Assembly (NCBI GenBank): GCA_041394725.1
Contig: JAWKHR010000104.1
Location: forward strand, 1 to 5,032
Direction: 5' to 3'
Length of the DNA stretch: 5,032 nt
From: JAWKHR01 sp041394725
GTDB taxonomy: Bacteria > Acidobacteriota > Vicinamibacteria > Vicinamibacterales > SCN-69-37
Part shown: piece after piece, positions 1-4,426 of the stretch
Layout of the letters: each line of letters starts with the position of its first letter
How positions within the stretch are numbered: position 1 is the stretch's first letter
Notes under the pieces: model-generated
The model's input: the letters and a program-made list of their open reading frames with translations, nothing else
What the model was told of the DNA's origin: nothing
Database searches by the model: none
Position numbers and translations under genes: made by a program

Positions 1-1
1 G

Positions 2-427
2 CACCTGGCCGACGCCGATCTCGACGCGATCTTCGCATACCTCCAGGCCTACCGGCCCGTGGACCACGCCGTGGACAACGTCAACGCGCCGACGGCGTGC
101 CCCGTCTGCGGCGGCACGCACCCGCTCGGCGAGTACAACCGCGTGCGGCCCGCGGCCGAGATGCCGTACGCCGCGTCGGACTGGGCCGACGCGGCCGGCA
201 CGTATCACCTCGCCGACGACGTGCGGATCACGATCGGCCGGCGGGGGAGCCGGCTCACGATGCAGGTGAACGACGAGGCGGCGTGCGACCTGGTCGCGAC
301 GGCCGGCGACCGGTTCGTCTGCGAGGACGTGGACGAACGCCTCGACGAAATCGAGTTCGTCCGGGAGGGCGGCCGGGTCACTCGCTTGATCGACAACGGA
401 GCGGACGTCGCGCGGCGGGTGCGATAG
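2..427 (+). CDS. C-type cytochrome, C-terminal end with DUF3471-like extension (5' partial)
   Basis: The reading frame is open from the first bases of the window to a TAG stop, giving 141 visible residues; the true start lies to the left. Visible residues 1-20 (HLADADLDAIFAYLQAYRPV) look like the last helix of a class I cytochrome c, where 'L(T/A)DxDLxAIxAYLxxxPPV' is typical. The CXXCH haem site would be upstream and cannot be seen. A linker follows with C33-P-V-C36 and H40, which is not a haem motif because it is CxxCxxxH. Residues about 58-141 form a short beta-rich module (W61, 'AGTYHL', 'ITIGRRGSRLTMQV', 'IEFVREGGRVTRLIDNGADVARRV'). Its pattern resembles the DUF3471-type domain found at the C-terminus of beta-lactamase-like and other secreted proteins. 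The protein is probably periplasmic and electron-carrying. The cytochrome assignment rests on one helix; the extension assignment is by pattern only. The gene ends convergently with the arabinofuranosidase gene. Confidence 0.62.
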   Translation, partial: HLADADLDAIFAYLQAYRPVDHAVDNVNAPTACPVCGGTHPLGEYNRVRPAAEMPYAASDWADAAGTYHLADDVRITIGRRGSRLTMQVNDEAACDLVATAGDRFVCEDVDERLDEIEFVREGGRVTRLIDNGADVARRVR

Positions 428-459
428 GGGCGGCCCCTGGTCGGGCGCCGGGCGGCGCC
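427..459. terminator. Possible GC-rich hairpins downstream of the cytochrome gene
   Basis: Directly after the stop codon, GGGG (427-430) can pair with CCCC (434-437) around a CGG loop. The palindrome GGCGCC then occurs twice (444-449 and 454-459) and can pair as a 6-bp stem with a GGGC loop. No T-run follows, so this is not a canonical intrinsic terminator. Position between two convergent genes is the main argument. In DNA this rich in G+C, short stems arise easily by chance. Confidence 0.3.
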
Positions 460-518
460 GAACGCCGAACGCCGCCGTCCCCCGCCAAACGCCAAACGCC
501 GAGCGCCGAGCGCCGACA
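457..518. repeat. Degenerate heptamer tandem repeat, consensus GCCRARC
   Basis: Seven 7-bp units are visible: GCCGAAC at 457 and 464, then a 13-base interruption, then GCCAAAC at 484 and 491, GCCGAGC at 498 and 505, and GCCGACA at 512. Sister units come in identical pairs, which suggests growth by slippage or pairwise duplication. The array fills most of the gap between two convergent genes and stops 6 bases before the arabinofuranosidase stop codon. Short tandem 7-mers of this kind are known as intergenic repeats in several bacterial groups, for example the STRR sequences of cyanobacteria. No coding role is apparent. Confidence 0.75.
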
Positions 519-524
519 GCGTGC

Positions 525-2078
525 TCAGTTCACCCGCACCCGCAGCACCGTCAACGAGTGCGCCGGGAACGTGTAGCTGAACGTGCCGCCCGACGCGCGC
601 ACCGCGTCCTGGCGCGTGACGGGGCGCACCCGGTCGTCGGCCCCGAAGGTGTGGGTCGCCTTGAGGTCGTCGTTGACCATCTGCCACACCGCGACGGTCG
701 ATCCCGGCGCGGCGCCGAGGTCGATCGACGAGGTGATGGTCCGGTCGCGGCTGCGGTTCAGCACGTTGACGAAGACCTCACGCGTCGCCGGGTTCCACGT
801 CGCCGAGACGTCCAGGTACTGCAGTGCGGGACCGCGGTTCTGGATCTGGTAGGTGGGGCCGCTGGTCCACACGTCGAGCGACCGGTTCCCGCGCTGCCGG
901 CCGTACTCGACGATGGGGAAGTAGATGGGCTGGAGGAAGAGGCCGGTCTCGTTGGTCATGATCGGCGCGATGACGTTGACGAGCTGGGCATAGTTCGCCA
1001 TCTTCACGGTGTCGGCGTGGCGGAAGAACGTGTTGAAGAACATGCCCATCGCCAGCGCGTCCTCGAAGTTGTAGACCTCCTCGAGCTTCTCGCGGTTGCC
1101 GGTGCGGTACCAGACGTTCCACTCGTCGTACGCGATCGCGATGGGCCGTGGGGTGGGACCGGTCTGCACCTCGCGGATGAGCGCCTCGGTCACGCTGATG
1201 TAGCGCTCGATGTTGAGCTGGGATTGACCGAGGTAGCGCTCGAAATCGTCGGCGCGGTTGTTGATGTAGGTGTGGAGCGCGATGTAGTCCACCGTGTTGC
1301 GGAGCCCCTGCAGGACCGTGCGGTTCCACGCGATCCAGTCCGCGCCGTAGTTGCTCGACCCGCTCGCCACGAGCTTGATCGACGGGTCCACCGCGCGCAT
1401 CGCCTTGCCCGCCTCGAGCGCGACCTTCGTGTAGTCCTCCGCGTTCTTGTGGCCCATCTGCCACGGGCCGTCGATCTCGTTGCCGAGCGCCCAGTACGTC
1501 ACGCCCCACGGCGCGTCGCGGCCGTTCTTCCGGCGCAGGTCCGCCCAGTAGGTGTGCTGGGCTTCGTTGACGTACTCGACCCAGTCGCGCGCGTCGTCGA
1601 TCGAGCCCAGGCCGAGGTTGACGCAGATGTACGGCTCGGCGCCGATGCGCTCGGCGTAGCGGAGGAACTCGTCGGTGCCGAAGCGGTTGCTCTCGACGTC
1701 GTTCCACGCGAGGTCGAGCCGGACCGGGCGCTCGTCCTGCGGGCCGATACCGTCGGTCCAGTCGTAGCTCGACGCGAAGTTGCCGCCCGGCCAGCGGAGG
1801 ATGCTGACGCCCAGGCCCTTCACCGCGTCGAGCACGTCGCGGCGGTAGCCGTGCTCGTCGGAGAGCGGGCTGCCCTCCGCGTAAATCCCGCCGTAGATCA
1901 TCCGGCCCAGGTGCTCGGCGAAGCTGCCGAAGAGCAGCGGGTCCACGTCGCCGATCGTGCGGTCGAGATCGATCTTGATGCGGGCATCCGGCGCCTGCGC
2001 GGGCGTGGCCGTCCGGGCCGGCAGCGCCGCGACGCCGAAGACGAGCGACAGGGCGACGAACGGGGTCAGTCGGGGCAC
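525..2078 (-). CDS. Secreted alpha-L-arabinofuranosidase, glycoside hydrolase family 51
   Basis: This 517-residue enzyme hydrolyses terminal alpha-L-arabinofuranosyl links in arabinan, arabinoxylan or their oligosaccharides, with retention. The active-site set known from the family is intact: E55 in EHLGRMIYGGIY, N100 in RWPGGNF, N200 and acid/base E201 in ALGNEIDGPWQ, H269 and Y271 in ALHTY, nucleophile E319 in YDEWNVWY, and Q365 in NYAQLVN. The TIM barrel spans about residues 35-395 and a beta-sandwich closes the chain (about 400-517, ending in the usual 'PAHSLTVLRV'). Residues 1 to about 21-29 form a signal peptide (MPR, then a hydrophobic core, then an Ala-rich tail), so it acts in the periplasm or outside; many GH51 enzymes are cytoplasmic. 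The length matches the family once the signal is removed. The start is GTG at 2076-2078, chosen for the GGAGG 5 bases upstream; the nearby ATG is out of frame and closes within six codons. The gene stands alone between convergent and divergent neighbours. Confidence 0.95.
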   Translation of the reverse strand: MPRLTPFVALSLVFGVAALPARTATPAQAPDARIKIDLDRTIGDVDPLLFGSFAEHLGRMIYGGIYAEGSPLSDEHGYRRDVLDAVKGLGVSILRWPGGNFASSYDWTDGIGPQDERPVRLDLAWNDVESNRFGTDEFLRYAERIGAEPYICVNLGLGSIDDARDWVEYVNEAQHTYWADLRRKNGRDAPWGVTYWALGNEIDGPWQMGHKNAEDYTKVALEAGKAMRAVDPSIKLVASGSSNYGADWIAWNRTVLQGLRNTVDYIALHTYINNRADDFERYLGQSQLNIERYISVTEALIREVQTGPTPRPIAIAYDEWNVWYRTGNREKLEEVYNFEDALAMGMFFNTFFRHADTVKMANYAQLVNVIAPIMTNETGLFLQPIYFPIVEYGRQRGNRSLDVWTSGPTYQIQNRGPALQYLDVSATWNPATREVFVNVLNRSRDRTITSSIDLGAAPGSTVAVWQMVNDDLKATHTFGADDRVRPVTRQDAVRASGGTFSYTFPAHSLTVLRVRVN

Positions 2079-2083
2079 GACAT

Positions 2084-2088
2084 CCTCC
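2084..2088 (-). promoter_or_regulatory. Ribosome binding site GGAGG that fixes the GTG start of the GH51 gene
   Basis: On the minus strand GGAGG lies 5 bases before the GTG at 2078-2076. This is a near-perfect Shine-Dalgarno core at good spacing, and it supports a GTG start. The resulting protein begins with a credible signal peptide, which agrees. Confidence 0.8.
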
Positions 2089-2116
2089 AGGCGTCGCGGA
2101 CCGCCGCGACCGGCCC

Positions 2117-2122
2117 ATCATA
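2117..2122 (-). promoter_or_regulatory. Putative -10 box (TATGAT) for the GH51 gene
   Basis: TATGAT on the minus strand matches TATAAT at 5 of 6 positions and stands out in very GC-rich DNA. It would place transcription start near 2110 and leave a leader of about 30 bases that contains the GGAGG site. The hexamer at the expected -35 distance (GTGCGG, 17-base spacer) is a poor match to TTGACA, so an activator or a tolerant sigma factor would be needed. Confidence 0.45.
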
Positions 2123-2169
2123 GGCCCCCGCGTCACGGTCCGCACTGTTGGGCCGGCGCGTGCCGGGCT

Positions 2170-2191
2170 CGGCCGGACCGCGGCCGGACCG
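2170..2191. repeat. Perfect tandem duplication of CGGCCGGACCG
   Basis: CGGCCGGACCG occurs at 2170-2180 and again immediately at 2181-2191. It lies in the 185-base region between the divergent GH51 and DUF898 genes. It could be a pair of protein-binding half-sites spaced about one helical turn apart, or simply a small slippage duplication in GC-rich DNA. Confidence 0.5.
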
Positions 2192-2201
2192 CCGCCCCGC
2201 T

Positions 2202-2242
2202 CCGCGCGCCGGACGCCGATCGCCGGCGTCGCCGCGCGCCGG
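2202..2242. repeat. Inverted repeat flanked by 11-bp direct repeats upstream of the DUF898 gene
   Basis: CCGCGCGCCGG occurs at 2202-2212 and 2232-2242. Between them GACGCCG (2212-2218) and CGGCGTC (2224-2230) form a perfect 7-bp inverted repeat with a 5-base centre. The dyad covers the place where a -35 element would sit for the TACGAT box at 2246-2251, so it could be an operator. Chance palindromes are common at this base composition, and the function is an inference. Confidence 0.4.
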
Positions 2243-2245
2243 TGG

Positions 2246-2251
2246 TACGAT
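2246..2251 (+). promoter_or_regulatory. Putative -10 box (TACGAT) giving a near-leaderless DUF898-M48 transcript
   Basis: TACGAT has the three most important bases of a -10 box (T, A and final T) in an otherwise G+C-only stretch. Initiation about 7 bases downstream would leave only around 6 bases before the ATG at 2264. No Shine-Dalgarno sequence is visible before that ATG, which is consistent with a leaderless or near-leaderless message. No clear -35 element is seen. Confidence 0.35.
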
Positions 2252-2263
2252 GCCCGCGACGCC

Positions 2264-3346
2264 ATGACCACCGACGTCGCCGCGCCCGCGCCCCGGACGG
2301 AGCCCTTCGCGTTCACCGGCAGCGGCCGCGACTACTTCCCGATCTGGCTCACGAACGTCGTCTTCTCGGTCGCGACGCTCGGCATCTACTCGGCCTGGGC
2401 GAAGGCGCGGCGCCTTCGCTACTTCTACCGGCACACGCGCCTGGCCGGCGCCGGCTTCGACTACCACGGCCGCCCGGCGGCGCTGCTCAAGGGGCGCGTC
2501 GTCGCGGTCGCGCTCTTCGGCCTCTACTCGCTGGCTGGCTACGTCAGCCCGTGGCTCACCCTGGCGAGCGTGGCCGGGCTGGCGACCGTCCTGCCGTGGC
2601 TGGCCGCGCGGTCGTTCCGCTTCCGCTGCCGCAACACGAGCCATCGCGGCGTCCGGTTCAACTTCAACGGCTCGATGCGGTCGGCGTACGGGGGGTTCCT
2701 CGGTCTGCCGGCCCTCGCGCTGGTCTCGCTCGGCCTCATGGTGCCGTTCTGGCACCACCGGCTGAAGCGCTACCAGCACGGGCACTCGGCGTACGGCCGC
2801 AGCGCGTTCGGATTCTTCGGCGACGCGGACCCGTTCTACGCGATCTACTTCTCGGCCTCGCTGCTGACGATCGGCCTCGGGATCGCGCTCGTCGTCGGCC
2901 TCGGCCTCGCCGGCAGCCTGGTGACGCTGGCGCTGACCGGGTCGGCGAATCCCACGCGCGTCGAGCCGGGGTCCGCCGCCTGGGTCATCGTCTTCTCGCT
3001 GGCCATCGTCGGCTACCTGGCCGTCATCACGGCCGTGCAGGCGTTCCTCGCGGCGCGCATCGGCCGGCACGTCTGGGCGCACACGACGCTCGGCCGGACG
3101 CGGTTCGTGTGGCGGATCGAGGCGCCGCGCCTCTTCGTGATCCGACTGACGAACCTGCTCCTGACGGTGGTGACGCTCGGGTTGTACCGGCCGTTCGCGC
3201 AGGTCCGGCTGGCGCGCTACCTGACGGAGGCCTTCGTCGTGGTGGGCGCCGGCGGACTCGACGCGTTCGAGGCCCTGCCGGCGGGCGACGTCGGCGCGTA
3301 CGGCGACGAGGCGATGGAGTTCCTTGACTTCGACATCGGCTTCTGA
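2264..3346 (+). CDS. DUF898 (YjgN-like) polytopic inner-membrane protein
   Basis: The 360-residue protein has the hallmarks of the DUF898/YjgN family: an N-terminal 'F.FTGSGRDYFPIWLTN' segment, the 'TLGIYSAWAKARRLRYFYRHT' block, repeated 'LGLY.PF...RLARY' blocks, and the short C-terminal tail 'FLDFDIGF'. Hydrophobic stretches suited to membrane helices lie at about residues 25-43, 76-92, 96-116, 143-161, 192-225 (perhaps two), 238-264 and 290-308. No signal peptide is needed. The family has no established biochemical function. Three gap-free 55-residue repeats start at residues 15, 132 and 281. The start at ATG 2264 is preferred because the conserved domain begins by residue 15; no clear ribosome binding site precedes it. 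The gene overlaps the following M48 peptidase gene by 23 bases, so the two are almost certainly co-transcribed and probably act together in the membrane. Family assignment is firm; the role is unknown. Confidence 0.88.
   Translation: MTTDVAAPAPRTEPFAFTGSGRDYFPIWLTNVVFSVATLGIYSAWAKARRLRYFYRHTRLAGAGFDYHGRPAALLKGRVVAVALFGLYSLAGYVSPWLTLASVAGLATVLPWLAARSFRFRCRNTSHRGVRFNFNGSMRSAYGGFLGLPALALVSLGLMVPFWHHRLKRYQHGHSAYGRSAFGFFGDADPFYAIYFSASLLTIGLGIALVVGLGLAGSLVTLALTGSANPTRVEPGSAAWVIVFSLAIVGYLAVITAVQAFLAARIGRHVWAHTTLGRTRFVWRIEAPRLFVIRLTNLLLTVVTLGLYRPFAQVRLARYLTEAFVVVGAGGLDAFEALPAGDVGAYGDEAMEFLDFDIGF
3316..3319 (+). promoter_or_regulatory. GGAG ribosome binding site inside the DUF898 gene, supporting a TTG start
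   Basis: GGAG lies 4 bases before the TTG at 3324-3326, within the last codons of the DUF898 gene. It supports translation of the M48 gene from TTG, coupled to termination of the upstream gene at 3346. The spacing is slightly short. Confidence 0.5.
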
Positions 3347-4382
3347 CGGCGTCGGGCCCGGCGGTTCGTGGGATTACGCCGGTCCGGGCGCGACCTACTT
3401 CGACGGCCGGACCTCGACGGCCCATGCCGTGGCGATGGCCGTGCGCGACGGCGTCCTGATCCTCCGCAGCGACGAGGTGAGTCGCCGCGAGCCGCTCGCC
3501 GCCGTCCAGGTGGACGATCCGCTCGGGGCGACGCCCCGGATCCTGCGATTCACCGATGGAGCGACGTGCGAGGTCGCCGGCACCGGGGCGTTGCGCTGGC
3601 TCGCCGGCGTCGCGCCGGGGCGCCCGAGCGCGTCCGCCTGGCTCGAGGCGCGCGCATGGCGGCAGGTGGCCGCGGTGATCCTGCTCAGCTCGGCGCTCGT
3701 CGGCGCGTACGTCGTCCTGACGCCCTGGCTGGCCGCGGTGGTGGCCGCCCGCCTTCCGCGCGCCGTCGCCAGCTCGATCGGCCAGCGCACGCTGGTGTCG
3801 CTCGACGCGCTGGTCTTCCAGCCGAGCACGCTGCCGCCGGCGCGTCAGGCCGGGATCCTCCGCGCCTTCTGGAACGTCCGCTGGCCGGATGACGGGGACC
3901 GCTTCGATCTCGTCCTGACCTTCCGCCACAGCGACCGGCTCGGCGCCAACGCCTTCGCGCTGCCCGACGGAACGATCGTCATCACCGACGCGCTCGTGGA
4001 CCTCGCGCGCAGCGACGCCGAGCTGCTTGGCGTGCTGGCGCATGAGGTCGGCCACGTGGACGGTCGCCACGGGCTGCGCGGGCTGCTGCAGCAGTCGGTC
4101 GTCGCGATGGTCGTCACCTGGAGCCTCGGCGACGTCTCCGCGGTCATGGCCTCGGTGCCGATGATGCTGCTCGACGCGCGCTATTCGCGAGCCTTCGAGC
4201 GCGAGGCCGACGCCTACGCGGTGCGCGTCCTGCGCGACAACGGCATCCCGCCAGGGGCGTTCGCCGACCTGCTCGAGCGCCTGCAGGCCGGGCGCGATCG
4301 CGCCGATGCGGCCGCGCCGCCGGCGTATCTCTCGACCCACCCGGCGACCGCGGATCGGATCGAGGCGATCAGGGGGTCCTGA
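3324..4382 (+). CDS. Membrane-anchored M48 family zinc metallopeptidase with N-terminal DUF7092-like domain
   Basis: The 352-residue protein is an M48 (HtpX/BepA/Oma1-like) metalloendopeptidase. The zinc site is complete: H240-E-V-G-H244 (HExxH, catalytic E241) in LLGVLAHEVGHVDGRHG, third ligand E292 in YSRAFEREADAYA (with D296 of the ExxxD motif), and the family's late 'STHPATADRI' block (residues 337-346). 'NAFALPDGTIVITDAL' (209-224) is the usual edge strand. Residues about 18-95 ('ATYFDGR', then beta-rich) match the small domain, DUF7092, often found ahead of M48 domains in this subgroup. A single membrane helix at about 115-137 is followed by an amphipathic stretch, so the protease domain should face the periplasm with the N-domain in the cytoplasm. 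The TTG start at 3324 is the only start upstream of the conserved N-domain. The gene follows DUF898 with a 23-base overlap, a pairing seen in other bacteria. The likely role is envelope protein turnover; the substrate is unknown. Confidence 0.9.
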   Translation: MTSTSASDGVGPGGSWDYAGPGATYFDGRTSTAHAVAMAVRDGVLILRSDEVSRREPLAAVQVDDPLGATPRILRFTDGATCEVAGTGALRWLAGVAPGRPSASAWLEARAWRQVAAVILLSSALVGAYVVLTPWLAAVVAARLPRAVASSIGQRTLVSLDALVFQPSTLPPARQAGILRAFWNVRWPDDGDRFDLVLTFRHSDRLGANAFALPDGTIVITDALVDLARSDAELLGVLAHEVGHVDGRHGLRGLLQQSVVAMVVTWSLGDVSAVMASVPMMLLDARYSRAFEREADAYAVRVLRDNGIPPGAFADLLERLQAGRDRADAAAPPAYLSTHPATADRIEAIRGS

Positions 4383-4386
4383 ATGA

Positions 4387-4424
4387 GGAGGCCGGCGAAG
4401 CCGGCCTCCGCCGCCGAAGGCGGT
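4387..4424. terminator. Tandem GAA-loop hairpins, probable bidirectional terminator
   Basis: GGAGGCCGGC (4387-4396) pairs perfectly with GCCGGCCTCC (4400-4409) around a GAA loop, a 10-bp stem. A second stem, CCGCC (4411-4415) with GGCGG (4419-4423), follows directly with the same GAA loop. The pair fills the 44-base gap between the convergent M48 gene and the minus-strand gene. There is no T-run on either strand, so this is a GC-rich terminator or 3'-end stabiliser rather than the canonical type. It could also be one member of a dispersed REP-like family. Confidence 0.7.
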
Positions 4425-4426
4425 GC

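Noticed and set aside
98..121. CPVCGGTH in the cytochrome gene as a haem c attachment site.
   Set aside because: Haem c attachment needs CXXCH; here three residues separate the second Cys from His. It also lies after the final cytochrome helix, not near the N-terminus.
558..2123. A 521-codon open frame on the plus strand, antisense to the whole GH51 gene.
   Set aside because: Its translation is Arg/Val/Asp/Ala-rich with no domain pattern. It is the expected shadow of a GC-rich gene, whereas the opposite strand encodes a complete GH51 active site.
2250..2267. A five-codon upstream reading frame (ATG to TGA) overlapping the DUF898 start.
   Set aside because: It is too short to call a gene, has no ribosome binding site, and its ATG overlaps a likely -10 box. 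It is noted only as a possible curiosity of the leader.
778..2316. A second 512-codon minus-strand frame over the GH51 gene and the divergent intergenic region.
   Set aside because: It is a frame-shifted reading of the GH51 gene with Arg/Pro-rich output and would swallow the promoter region. There is no family resemblance.
1957..3327. A 456-codon plus-strand frame across the intergenic region and most of DUF898.
   Set aside because: The DUF898 frame has clear membrane segments and family motifs. This frame is Arg-rich shadow sequence.
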